DNA of 64,000 nucleotides from Bacillus sp. FJAT-27916 (GTDB lineage Bacteria > Bacillota > Bacilli > Bacillales > Pradoshiaceae). The notes under the pieces are model-generated. The model did no database searches. It was not told the DNA's origin and saw nothing but the letters and a program-made list of their open reading frames with translations. Made by a program: the position numbers and the translations under genes. The stretch covers positions 229,925 to 293,924 of the forward strand of contig NZ_LFZV01000001.1 of the NCBI RefSeq assembly GCF_001183965.1, given 5' to 3'. Shown one piece after another: positions 51,781-60,476 of the stretch (positions within the stretch are counted from its first letter, which is position 1; the number at the start of each line of letters is the position of its first letter).

Positions 51781-53955
51781 ATGCAGATTCAACTAACGGA
51801 TACCAATCAAGCTGCTGCGGCTGGAACGAGACCATTAGCTATTGGGCAGGTATATACGGTCTCGATCAAAGAACGATTATCCTCATCGGCTGCTGTCGTA
51901 TCCTTAAACGGAAGAGAGATGAAGATGGCCTTTGAAGGCGGGGTTCCGAGTGAACAGCGGATACTAATAGAGATTACGAGCAGACAGAACGACACTGTAA
52001 TCGCGAAGCAAGTTGTCAAAAATGTTGAATCAGCGCAGAGCGGGACATCGCTTGATTTGGACGGATTATTAAGGACGGCGGGCCTAGAGGGCGCTTCTTT
52101 GAAAGAGGTTCGGCAGGCGGCAAGAATACTGCTTGATAAAGGCTATTCGATGACAAGCGAACTTGCGAAAAAGCTTCAGCAATGGATGAAAACAGAAGCA
52201 GGAACGGTTGCGCAGAAGTTGGAGACCATTAAGGCGGCGGCCGGCCGTGGATTGGAGATGACAGATTTCCATTTAAAGGCCATACATTCCGCCCTGCATG
52301 GAGAATCCATCAGCAGGGTGATGGAGGAAGTGGGGAAGGAACTGCCGTTGCTTGAGAGCAGGAGAGAAACGTCCTCTATCCTACGGTTAATCGCTGCCAT
52401 CGAATCGAGTGAAGATGATGCATTCATCCGCAAGCAGGTACTGGCATTCATCAAGGGTGCAAAGCTGGATGCAGGTGAGAAGAGTGCTCTTTTAAAGAGC
52501 CTGCCAGAGGGTAAAACCGCCATTTTACACACCCTTCATTCACTTGGGCAAAAAGGGAGCGGAGAGGCCGTGTTAACGGCAGAAGCAGAGATGTTGAAGA
52601 GCCTGCTGAAAACCATTCAAAGACAGCCGGATATGGAGCAGGTGCTCAACCAGGTGAGGACTTTCTCACAAGATGACCGTGTTCAGCGAATGGAGAACTA
52701 TACGGATTTTAGCACCGCTGTCGCAAAGGCGGAGGGCTTATCAGCCAGTGGACGAGAGCTTTCAGCGCGAAAGGTATTGACGGAAGCACTCGGGCAATTG
52801 GAGGAAAGAAATCCAGAGCTGAGGCAGCCGGTTAAGGAGGCTCTATTGACGGCAGAGGAACTGAACTCAATTAGCCAGGCTGTTCAATCATTGAAGCTTG
52901 ATTCAAAGAATATTCTCGTCACAGAAATTAGTCAGCGACTCGCTCAGCTCACGATTGATTTCAAACAGACGAAACGGGATATCGGGAAGAATCTTGATCA
53001 ATCCCTGCAGCTGCTGTCCAATCGTCAGCCCCAAGTGAAGCAGGTTCTCGAGTCAACGATTAAACAGCTCGATACGGCGATCTTAAAAGGGGATTACATG
53101 CTTTACGCTGATATGGGCACAGAGAAAAAGCTCCTCCTGGCAAGCAGCCGGCTTCAGGAGGCACGGTCTTTATTAATGAATGGCAATTTTGGCGAGGCAA
53201 GCCAGATTGTCCGCGAAGTAAAGGCTTCAGTCGAAGGACTTGTCTTTAAGCCATCTGACGTGAAGGTGAAGCATTTCGTCGCCGGAATGGAGGAGCAGCA
53301 AGTCCAGGTTTATAAGCCTGAACAGCCATCAGGCCGCCAAATGCTTGAGCTTATCCGCAAGCTTGGAATGATGAATGAAGCAGATACAATGAAGGCGCTC
53401 TTGGATGGAAAGCAGCCTGAGGCGCGGGCGAACGTAAAGTCTGCCTTGCTGCATGCCCTGAATGACGGGGGGCTTAATCCGAAGCTTGCAGCTCAGGCTG
53501 AGCAGGCCGTACAGACAATCACAGGCCAGCAATTGCTTGCAAAACCTGATTCATCCGGTCTGCAGCAGCTTGCCCTTCATCTGCCGCTCATGCTGCAAAA
53601 GCAGGTGGAGGATGTGAAGGTATTTGTCCAAGCAAACAGCGAAAATGAAACGTTAGACTGGGAGAACTGCAGTCTGTACTTTGTGCTGGAAACGAAAAGA
53701 CTTGGGGAGATCGGCATATCACTTACTGCCAATAACCGCAATCTGTTCATCACTTTTACGAGTGATAAGAAGGACTTATCACAAAGATTAGAGCCTTTGG
53801 CAGAAACGACATTCGAGCGGCTTGGCGAGATTGGCTATTCGATTGGAACGGTTCAAGTCAAACCGTTCAAGCGGGAAACAGAAGAAATGGAGCAGCAAGC
53901 TCGGACGCCAATCATCAATCCCTTTGCGGGGAAAGGATACGACCGGACGATATGA
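51781..53955 (+). CDS. FliK-like hook-length/export control protein (YlqG-type)
   Basis: ATG 51781 follows GAGGTGGGA; the frame is open upstream, but the protein family part starts at MQIQLTDTNQA. Of 724 residues, most are helical and Gln/Lys/Glu-rich. The last 150 (VFVQANSENETLDWENCSLYFVLETKRLGEIGISLTANNRNLFITF in parts) resemble the C-terminal domain of FliK, which binds FlhB. The next gene encodes an FlhB-C-like protein and overlaps it, as ylqG-ylqH do in B. subtilis. It could control a modified export switch. Assignment is by resemblance and context. Confidence 0.7.
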   Translation: MQIQLTDTNQAAAAGTRPLAIGQVYTVSIKERLSSSAAVVSLNGREMKMAFEGGVPSEQRILIEITSRQNDTVIAKQVVKNVESAQSGTSLDLDGLLRTAGLEGASLKEVRQAARILLDKGYSMTSELAKKLQQWMKTEAGTVAQKLETIKAAAGRGLEMTDFHLKAIHSALHGESISRVMEEVGKELPLLESRRETSSILRLIAAIESSEDDAFIRKQVLAFIKGAKLDAGEKSALLKSLPEGKTAILHTLHSLGQKGSGEAVLTAEAEMLKSLLKTIQRQPDMEQVLNQVRTFSQDDRVQRMENYTDFSTAVAKAEGLSASGRELSARKVLTEALGQLEERNPELRQPVKEALLTAEELNSISQAVQSLKLDSKNILVTEISQRLAQLTIDFKQTKRDIGKNLDQSLQLLSNRQPQVKQVLESTIKQLDTAILKGDYMLYADMGTEKKLLLASSRLQEARSLLMNGNFGEASQIVREVKASVEGLVFKPSDVKVKHFVAGMEEQQVQVYKPEQPSGRQMLELIRKLGMMNEADTMKALLDGKQPEARANVKSALLHALNDGGLNPKLAAQAEQAVQTITGQQLLAKPDSSGLQQLALHLPLMLQKQVEDVKVFVQANSENETLDWENCSLYFVLETKRLGEIGISLTANNRNLFITFTSDKKDLSQRLEPLAETTFERLGEIGYSIGTVQVKPFKRETEEMEQQARTPIINPFAGKGYDRTI

Positions 53956-54248
53956 GGTATGTCAATCAGATGAATCGAAGGAAAGTGAATGGACCGAGTG
54001 CCGCTGTCCTGCGTTATAAGGAAGGTCAGGAAACCGCACCGCAGCTCGTTGCGCACGGCACCGGCAGCGTGGCCCAGAAGATTATTGAAATGGCCCGTCA
54101 GAATGATATCCATCTGCAGGAGGATGAGACCTTGGTCAGTCATCTTCTTGATTTGGACTTAGGTGATTCCATCCCTCCGCAGCTCTATGCGGTCATCGCG
54201 GAGATTCTTCTATTACTGGAGGAACTGGATAAAGAATACGGCGGGTGA
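53952..54248 (+). CDS. FlhB C-terminal-domain homologue (YlqH-type)
   Basis: The 98-residue protein matches the soluble cytoplasmic domain of FlhB/YscU: AAVLRYKEGQETAPQLVAHGTGSVAQKIIEMARQNDIHLQEDETLVSHLLDLDLGDSIPPQLYAVIAEIL in successive blocks. It lacks the membrane domain. The FlhB self-cleavage site NPTH is replaced by NGPS, so self-cleavage is not expected. ATG 53952 overlaps the stop of the FliK-like gene (ATGA); ATG 53970 is an alternative start. Related FlhB-like proteins can partly replace FlhB-C in other bacteria. Confidence 0.8.
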   Translation: MRYVNQMNRRKVNGPSAAVLRYKEGQETAPQLVAHGTGSVAQKIIEMARQNDIHLQEDETLVSHLLDLDLGDSIPPQLYAVIAEILLLLEELDKEYGG

Positions 54249-54285
54249 ACCGATATAAAAACTAGAAAATAGATGGAGGTTGACA

Positions 54286-54705
54286 ATGGAATATTTAACA
54301 GAAGAGTTGATTGTCCAGAAATCGTCTCAGGAGTTAACGGCCCTTCTGTATGAAGGCTTAATCGGTCATTTGGAGGAGGCGCTTGGCTGCATTGAGCAAA
54401 AGAATATGATAGCGGCGAATCAGAGCCTGCAAAAGGCGAGTGACATCATTCAGCGGCTAGGTGTTGGTCTGCGCTATGAGGCAGGACCGCTGGCGGAGAA
54501 CTTGGACAGCCTTTACAACTATATGGCTGATCGGACTATCGAGGCCAATTACCGTAAAGATACGGATCAAATCAAGCATGTAAAAGAACTCGCCGAAACA
54601 CTTGCAGCAGCTTGGAATGAAGCCATGCACAGGAAAGAGCAGTCATCATCGGTCATGCAAAAGGTATCTGCTTATGAAAACCACGTCATGAGAACAAAAC
54701 GATAA
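54286..54705 (+). CDS. FliS-family chaperone, copy 2 (divergent)
   Basis: The 139-residue protein resembles FliS in its helical layout and in LTALLYEGLIGHLEEALGCIEQKN and LYNYMADRTIEANYRKD, but its N-terminus EYLTEELIVQKSSQ differs from the classic AYxxNxV start. ATG 54286 follows TGGAGGT. It lies directly upstream of flagellin 3 and is likely its dedicated chaperone. Confidence 0.8.
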   Translation: MEYLTEELIVQKSSQELTALLYEGLIGHLEEALGCIEQKNMIAANQSLQKASDIIQRLGVGLRYEAGPLAENLDSLYNYMADRTIEANYRKDTDQIKHVKELAETLAAAWNEAMHRKEQSSSVMQKVSAYENHVMRTKR

Positions 54706-54729
54706 TAGAGAACGAAGGAGCTAATACGG

Positions 54730-55539
54730 ATGAAAATCAATCATAATATTGCTGCCCTGAATACATATCGCCAGCTTGCCGCAAACCAAGCGAACTCTGC
54801 GAAAAACCTGGAGAAACTATCCTCCGGAATGCGCATCAATAAGGCAGCGGATGATGCGGCTGGTCTATCTATTTCGGAGAAAATGCGCTCGCAAATCCGC
54901 GGTCTTGATGTAGCGGAGCGCAATGCGCTTGACGGTATTTCATTGATTCAAACAGCGGAAGGCGCCCTATCGTCTGTGACGGAAATCCTGCAGCGGATGA
55001 GAGAGCTCGCTGTACAAAGCTCAACCGGTACGAATACAACCGAGGACCGAGATGCCATTCAAACGGAAATTACCCAATTGAAGCTAGAGATTGACCGGAT
55101 AAGCGATACGACGGAATTTAACAAACAAAATCTAATGGGAGCAAATACAACTTTCTCCCTCATGGTCGGTGCAAATGCAGCGCAAACCATTGATGTGGCC
55201 ATCAGTAAAATGGATTCTGCGGCCCTCGGATTAACGAATGTAAACTTAACAACAGCTCAGGGTGCGAACACGGCCATTACGACTCTAGATGCTGCTTTGA
55301 AAACGGTCACGGCCCAGCGCTCCAGCCTTGGTGCCATGCAAAACCGTCTGGAATACACGGTCGAAAACCTTTCAAGCATGAATGAAAACATTACGGCTGC
55401 TGAATCACGCATCCGTGATGTAGATATGGCACTTGAGATGACAGAGTATACAAAGAACAATATCTTGAATCAATCTGCTCAAGCGATGCTTGCTCAAGCA
55501 AACCAGATGCCACAAGGTGTACTGCAATTATTACAATAA
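54730..55539 (+). CDS. hag: Flagellin 3 (shortest form)
   Basis: The 269-residue flagellin has full D0/D1 ends (KINHNIAALNTYRQLAANQA, SSGMRINKAADDAAGLSISEKM, and RLEYTVENLSSMNENITAAESRIRDVDMALEMTEYTK) and almost no surface domain. It is clearly diverged from copies 1 and 2, which resemble each other, and ends LLQ instead of LLR. GAAGGAG is the ribosome site. Its leader has no GGA hairpin and no sigma-D promoter, so it is probably co-transcribed with the second fliS and outside CsrA control. Confidence 0.95.
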   Translation: MKINHNIAALNTYRQLAANQANSAKNLEKLSSGMRINKAADDAAGLSISEKMRSQIRGLDVAERNALDGISLIQTAEGALSSVTEILQRMRELAVQSSTGTNTTEDRDAIQTEITQLKLEIDRISDTTEFNKQNLMGANTTFSLMVGANAAQTIDVAISKMDSAALGLTNVNLTTAQGANTAITTLDAALKTVTAQRSSLGAMQNRLEYTVENLSSMNENITAAESRIRDVDMALEMTEYTKNNILNQSAQAMLAQANQMPQGVLQLLQ

Positions 55540-55560
55540 GCTTTATTTTGAGGTGGGTTT

Positions 55561-55998
55561 GTGGACGTACAGCGAATAGGAAAGACTGCCTTACATAAGG
55601 CAGATCGGAAGGGAGAAGCGGCCAAGGGTACCGTTTCCTTCAAGGAGGTCATTGGCACGCGCCGTGCGGATATGACGTATGAAAGACTCAGCAGAAAAAT
55701 GCAGGAGATTGAGGTGCAAGGCAAGGTGCTTGCCGATACGCAATCTATTGATCACCTGCGCAAATATAAAAAGCTCGTCAAGGATTTCATGGATGATGCC
55801 GTCAAGAGCGGCCTGCAGCTTGAGGAGCGGCGTGGCTTCAGCCAGCGTGGTTCGGCGAAAGTCTACAAGCTGGTGAAAGAGGTCGATCAGAAGCTGCTCG
55901 AATTGACGAATGCGGTCTTGGATAAAGAGGAAAAGGGTCTCAGCCTGCTCGGGATGATTGGGGATATACAAGGGATGCTTATCAATATTTATACATGA
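55561..55998 (+). CDS. YaaR family protein (DUF327)
   Basis: The GTG start at 55561 follows GAGGTGGG. The 145-residue protein has the family pattern: FKEVIGTRRADMTYERLSRKMQEIEVQGKVL, a basic helical middle (LRKYKKLVKDFMDDAV, RGFSQRGSAKVYKLVKEVDQKL) and LLGMIGDIQGMLINIYT at the end. Function is unknown in any organism I know. In B. subtilis yaaR lies elsewhere, so its position next to flagellin 3 is notable. Confidence 0.85.
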   Translation: MDVQRIGKTALHKADRKGEAAKGTVSFKEVIGTRRADMTYERLSRKMQEIEVQGKVLADTQSIDHLRKYKKLVKDFMDDAVKSGLQLEERRGFSQRGSAKVYKLVKEVDQKLLELTNAVLDKEEKGLSLLGMIGDIQGMLINIYT

Positions 55999-56004
55999 TC
56001 GAAC

Positions 56005-56037
56005 GAGGGCCCTGACGAATTGTCACGGCCTCTTTTT
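56005..56037 (+). terminator. Terminator after the YaaR gene
   Basis: GAGG-GC-CCTGAC pairs with GTCACGGCCTC (imperfect) around GAATT, followed by five T residues. Confidence 0.75.
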
Positions 56038-56058
56038 ACAAAGGAGGGGTGAAGCTTC

Positions 56059-56409
56059 GTGAAAGCGTTGGAAGACTATTATCAAGTCACGAAGGAAATG
56101 ATAGAGATGCTTGAGGGAGAGGAATGGGAGAAGAATCGGGGGAAGGCTATTGTGCAGCTTGACAGCTCCATCCTCAAGCGGGAGAAGCTCCAGCTGGAGA
56201 TCAAGCCCCCTTTTTCGGATGCAGAACGAGCATTGGGTGAACGCTGTGTCGCTTTGAACCTGAGACTGTCTGAACTAATGGGAATGAAAAAGCAAGAGAT
56301 CGCGGCAGAAATTAAACGGGTCAAGGTTCAAAAGCGGCATAATCAAAAATATGCCAATCCCTATGAATCGGTTATGACAGATGGATTTTATTATGATAAG
56401 AGGAAATGA
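56059..56409 (+). CDS. FliT-like flagellar protein
   Basis: GTG 56059 lies behind AAAGGAGGGGTGA. The 116-residue protein is helical and Lys/Glu-rich, beginning EDYYQVTKEMIEMLEGEEWE, like the start of FliT-type chaperones. The C-terminal tail has KYANPYESVMTDGFYYDKRK, a pattern that I associate with Bacillus FliT (ending in a tyrosine-rich tail). It is the last flagellar gene before hpf, the same place as fliT in B. subtilis. FliT chaperones FliD. Confidence 0.75.
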   Translation: MKALEDYYQVTKEMIEMLEGEEWEKNRGKAIVQLDSSILKREKLQLEIKPPFSDAERALGERCVALNLRLSELMGMKKQEIAAEIKRVKVQKRHNQKYANPYESVMTDGFYYDKRK

Positions 56410-56527
56410 TTACAACTTCGAATTTATTGTGACATCTAGTGCTTTTTCTTAGTCAGATAGGGTATACTAATAGTGTAATCTCAAAATCCTGAATTGTTCA
56501 AAAATAGACAAACATTTGTCGATATTA

Positions 56528-56555
56528 GCAGGATGTTCTTTGGGATTAATAGAAT
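56528..56555 (+). promoter_or_regulatory. Sigma-H promoter of hpf
   Basis: GCAGGATGT (56528-56536), 12-base spacer, ATAGAAT (56549-56555). This fits the sigma-H consensus RnAGGAWWW-N11-12-RnnGAAT with one mismatch. Further up, GGGTAT at 56460-56465 looks like a sigma-B -10, though its -35 is weak. B. subtilis hpf (yvyD) is known to use both sigma factors. Confidence 0.6.
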
Positions 56556-56594
56556 ATAATAGTTATAGAAGGTAGAGAAAAGGAGGACTCACTT

Positions 56595-57146
56595 ATGAAT
56601 TACAACATTCGTGGTGAAAACATTGAGGTAACTCCAGCAATCAGAGATTACGTAGAGAAAAAAGTTGGAAAATTGGAAAGATTCTTTTCTGATACACCAA
56701 ATGCCAATGTACATGTTAATCTGAAAGTTTACGCTGATAAAAACGCAAAAGTTGAAATTACCATTCCGCTTCCAAACCTTGTATTGCGAGCAGAAGAAAC
56801 CAACACAGATATGTATGCGTGCATTGACATTATTAACGATAAATTAGAAAGACAAATTCGCAAATATAAAACAAAAATCAATCGTCGCTCCCGTGACACA
56901 GGCAAAGAAGTATTCGTCACTCCAGAAGGCGACCTTGAACCAGAAGTGCAAGAAGATGAAGACAAGCTTGAAGTTGTCCGTGTAAAACGCTTCGATCTTA
57001 AACCAATGGACAGTGAAGAAGCCATCCTTCAAATGGACATGCTCGGCCACAACTTCTTCATCTACACAGATGCAGAAACAGACGGCACACACATCGTCTA
57101 CAAACGTAAAGACGGTAAATACGGTTTGATTGAAGCCGTTAACTAA
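56595..57146 (+). CDS. hpf: Long-form ribosome hibernation promoting factor
   Basis: HPF joins 70S ribosomes into inactive 100S dimers in stationary phase. The N-terminal S30AE domain ([30 protein letters not shown]) binds the decoding region. The C-terminal dimerisation domain ([37 protein letters not shown] in blocks) marks the long form of 183 residues. AGGAGG precedes the ATG. It has its own terminator. Confidence 0.96.
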   Translation: MNYNIRGENIEVTPAIRDYVEKKVGKLERFFSDTPNANVHVNLKVYADKNAKVEITIPLPNLVLRAEETNTDMYACIDIINDKLERQIRKYKTKINRRSRDTGKEVFVTPEGDLEPEVQEDEDKLEVVRVKRFDLKPMDSEEAILQMDMLGHNFFIYTDAETDGTHIVYKRKDGKYGLIEAVN

Positions 57147-57156
57147 GTTGATACAG

Positions 57157-57192
57157 GAAAGGCGGAGGACCCGATGGGTTTTCCGCCTTTTT
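57157..57192 (+). terminator. Terminator of hpf
   Basis: AAAGGCGGA...CCC pairs with GGG...TCCGCCTTT, followed by T residues. Confidence 0.88.
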
Positions 57193-57214
57193 AATTTTGG
57201 TTTGTATGGGAGCA

Positions 57215-57530
57215 ATCCTGGAATGCCCCAGAATCAAAACAGGGTAATTTTATCATGTTTTTGAACGGAATCCGCTGAAAAGAGCAGGATTTTCTTCAAA
57301 AACACCCCGCAGCTTGTCTATTTTGACCTTTGGCGTGATGATGGGCCTCTTCTTCTACTTGGAATAAGCCTGGTTTCATATGATTTATGGGCGAATTCCT
57401 GCTGGTTAAGGGCGAAACTCAGCTCGTATGGGCGCATTACTTGGTGTAAGGGCGAAATCCAGCTCTTATGGGTGCATGGAATGCTGTAAGGGCGATAGTT
57501 CAGTGGTATGGGCGCAAATCCATGTATCTA
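57215..57530 (+). repeat. Dispersed intergenic repeat, copy E, with 20-nt-period tandem tail
   Basis: The core (AATCAAAACAGGGTAATTTT, CAGCTTGTCTATTTTGACCT, TTGGCGTGATGATGGGCCTC) belongs to the subtype of copy D. The tail has TAWGGGCG-like octamers at 57386, 57407, 57427, 57447, 57467, 57487 and 57507. Six are spaced exactly 20 bases apart, and they alternate TAAGGGCG and TATGGGYG. The copy lies past the hpf terminator. Confidence 0.88.
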
Positions 57531-57842
57531 GACAAACAGCTATGTCAAAATGAGACAATAATAGAAGAAACATGCGAAACCTCCACTGCTCTGCCCCCCT
57601 TGATTAAAAGGCTCCCTCTCTGGCAAAACTGCTTCTATTAGAAGGATGAAACTTTTCTGTGGTTAAATTCGTAAATAAAGGATGAATTATGCCCAGAATT
57701 ATACATGGCGAAACCTTTGCATTTGTTGTTTTGTCCTGTTGTAAGTGTTACTATTAATAAGAAATTTAAAAAAAGTACGATTCATGATTGACTAACAATC
57801 TAGGGCATTGAAACCCTTCTAAATAAGAGGAGAGACTGCTTA
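57531..57842 (+). other. Upstream region of secA
   Basis: About 310 bases without a credible gene. It must contain the secA promoter, but I see no convincing -35/-10 pair; several TATTAAT-like boxes near 57750 are possible. Confidence 0.3.
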
Positions 57843-60344
57843 ATGGGGATCTTGAATAAATTGTTTGACCCTAATAAATCTGAACTGAAAAGGCTGACGA
57901 AAACAGCTGCAAAGGTGGAGGCATTGGCTTCCATGGCAGAGGGTCTTTCAGATGAACAACTGACAGCTAAAACGGATGAATTCCGCGAACGCTATGCGAA
58001 TGGAGAATCGCTTGACGATATGCTTCCTGAGGCTTTTGCGGTCGTTCGTGAGGCTTCACGCCGTGTGCTAGGCATGTATCCATTTAATGTGCAGTTAATG
58101 GGTGGTATCGCCTTGCACGAAGGGAATATTTCCGAGATGAAAACCGGGGAAGGTAAAACGTTAACGTCTACCATGCCCGTCTATTTGAATGCCATCACAG
58201 GAAAAGGCGTTCATGTCATCACGGTCAACGAATACCTTGCTAGTCGTGACGCTAATGAAATGGGACAGCTTTATAATTTCTTAGGACTGTCTGTCGGCTT
58301 GAATTTAGCTGGCATGTCCCGTGAGGAAAAGCAAGAAGCCTATAATGCGGACATTACTTATGGAACGAATAATGAGTTTGGGTTCGATTACTTGCGTGAT
58401 AATATGGTGCTCTACAAAGAGCAAATGGTGCAGCGTCCGCTTCACTTTGCCGTCATTGATGAGGTTGACTCCATCTTGATCGATGAAGCGCGGACACCGC
58501 TCATTATTTCTGGTTCAGCGAAGAAATCCACACAATTATATATGCAGGCGAATGCCTTTGTTCGTACGCTGACGAAAGAGCAGGATTATACGTACGATGA
58601 GAAGACGAAGAGTGTTCAGTTAACGGAAGATGGGATGAGCAAGGCAGAGCGTGCCTTTGGCATTGATAACTTATTTGATATCAGCCATGTTGCCTTAAAC
58701 CATCATATCGGACAAGCCTTGAAGGCACATGCGTCCATGCATTTGGATGTCGATTATGTCGTTCAAGACGGTGAGATTGTCATTGTTGACCAATTCACCG
58801 GCCGTTTGATGAAAGGACGCCGTTACAGCGACGGTCTTCACCAGGCAATTGAGGCAAAAGAAGGGCTTGAAATCCAAAACGAGAGCATGACCCTTGCGAC
58901 AATTACATTCCAAAACTACTTCCGTATGTATCAAAAGCTTGCCGGTATGACAGGTACAGCGAAAACGGAAGAAGAGGAATTCCGCAATATTTATAATATG
59001 AACGTTATCGCGATTCCAACGAACCGTGACATCATTCGTGATGACCGTTCTGACTTGATTTTCGCCACAATGGAAGGCAAGTTCAAGGCGGTTGTTGAAG
59101 ATATCGCAGAACGCCATGCGAAAGGGCAGCCAGTGCTCGTTGGTACGGTAGCGATTGAGACAAGTGAATATGTCTCCGAGCTCTTAAAGAAAAAGGGTGT
59201 CCCGCATAGTGTCTTGAATGCGAAGCAGCATGAGCGGGAAGGAAATATCATTCTTGATGCCGGACAGCCCGGCGCTGTGACCATCGCGACCAACATGGCC
59301 GGCCGTGGTACAGATATCAAGCTTGGTGAAGGTGTGGCAGAGCTTGGCGGTTTAGCTGTCATCGGTACGGAGCGCCATGAATCACGCCGTATCGATAACC
59401 AGCTCCGTGGTCGTTCTGGACGTCAAGGGGACCCTGGTGTGACTCAGTTCTACCTCTCTTTGGAGGATGAATTGATGCGCCGTTTCGGCTCCGAGAACAT
59501 TAAGAGCATGATGTCCCGCCTTGGCATGGGCGATGATCAGCCAATCCAAAGCAAGATGGTATCAAGAGCTGTGGAATCTGCGCAAAAACGCGTTGAGGGC
59601 AATAACTATGATGCCCGTAAACAATTGCTTGAATATGATGATGTTCTTCGTCAGCAGCGTGAAATCATCTACAAGCAGCGCTTTGATGTACTTGATAACG
59701 ATAATTTACGCGGCATTGTTGAGTCTATGATTCGCTCCTCCCTTGAACGCAATGTGTATGCATTCGGTCCGGATGGAGAGAGTGAGGAGTGGAATATCCA
59801 GGGTCTTCTCGATTATGTGTATGCAAATCTATTGCCTGAGAACTCCTTGGATGAGGCAGCATTGAAGGAGCTTGACGGGGAAGAAATCGTCAACCTTCTC
59901 TTTGATAAGATTATCGAGAAATACAATGAGAAGGAAGAACAGCTTTCAACCGAGCAAATGCGTGAATTCGAGAAAGTTATCGTTCTTCGTGCGGTTGATA
60001 GCAAATGGATGGATCATATTGATACGATGGACCAATTGCGTCAAGGAATCCATTTACGTGCCTATGCTCAAATCAATCCATTGAATGAATATCAGCAGGA
60101 AGGCTTCAGAATGTTCGAGGCTATGATTGCCTCCATCGAGGATGATGTAGCAAAATACATCATGAAGGCCGAGATTCGCAATAATCTCGAGCGTGAGGAA
60201 GTTGTCAAAGGACAGGCCGTTAATCCAAAGGCTGACGGTGAAGTGAAGAAACAGCCGAAGCGCAATGAGGATAAAGCGGTGGGACGTAATGCCCCTTGCC
60301 CATGCGGTTCTGGTAAAAAATATAAAAATTGTCATGGCAAATAA
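57843..60344 (+). CDS. secA: Protein translocase ATPase SecA
   Basis: SecA drives precursor proteins through SecYEG; it will export the many signal-peptide proteins of this window. The 833-residue protein shows Walker A in [12 protein letters not shown] (about 99-110), [59 protein letters not shown], and the C-terminal zinc motif with Cys819, Cys821, Cys830 and His831 ([13 protein letters not shown]). AGAGGAGAG precedes the ATG. prfB follows, as in nearly all Firmicutes. Confidence 0.98.
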   Translation: MGILNKLFDPNKSELKRLTKTAAKVEALASMAEGLSDEQLTAKTDEFRERYANGESLDDMLPEAFAVVREASRRVLGMYPFNVQLMGGIALHEGNISEMKTGEGKTLTSTMPVYLNAITGKGVHVITVNEYLASRDANEMGQLYNFLGLSVGLNLAGMSREEKQEAYNADITYGTNNEFGFDYLRDNMVLYKEQMVQRPLHFAVIDEVDSILIDEARTPLIISGSAKKSTQLYMQANAFVRTLTKEQDYTYDEKTKSVQLTEDGMSKAERAFGIDNLFDISHVALNHHIGQALKAHASMHLDVDYVVQDGEIVIVDQFTGRLMKGRRYSDGLHQAIEAKEGLEIQNESMTLATITFQNYFRMYQKLAGMTGTAKTEEEEFRNIYNMNVIAIPTNRDIIRDDRSDLIFATMEGKFKAVVEDIAERHAKGQPVLVGTVAIETSEYVSELLKKKGVPHSVLNAKQHEREGNIILDAGQPGAVTIATNMAGRGTDIKLGEGVAELGGLAVIGTERHESRRIDNQLRGRSGRQGDPGVTQFYLSLEDELMRRFGSENIKSMMSRLGMGDDQPIQSKMVSRAVESAQKRVEGNNYDARKQLLEYDDVLRQQREIIYKQRFDVLDNDNLRGIVESMIRSSLERNVYAFGPDGESEEWNIQGLLDYVYANLLPENSLDEAALKELDGEEIVNLLFDKIIEKYNEKEEQLSTEQMREFEKVIVLRAVDSKWMDHIDTMDQLRQGIHLRAYAQINPLNEYQQEGFRMFEAMIASIEDDVAKYIMKAEIRNNLEREEVVKGQAVNPKADGEVKKQPKRNEDKAVGRNAPCPCGSGKKYKNCHGK

Positions 60345-60406
60345 ATCAAGCTTTCAGGTATCTTTAAAAGACGCAAGAGCGTATAATAAAGGATAACCAT
60401 TTGAAT

Positions 60407-60439
60407 GAGAGGGACGGTGTGTGCGCCGGCTCTCTTTTT
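60407..60439 (+). terminator. Hairpin with T tract between secA and prfB
   Basis: GAGAG...CGG pairs with CCGGCTCTC (imperfect), followed by five T residues. It probably attenuates or ends secA transcription. Confidence 0.6.
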
Positions 60440-60476
60440 CCTGATTAGCGTTAAATAATGATAGAGGTGAATGTGA

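Noticed and set aside
57386..57520. Possible CRISPR array
   Set aside because: The repeated part is only about eight bases with 12-base variable gaps; no cas genes or long repeats are present.
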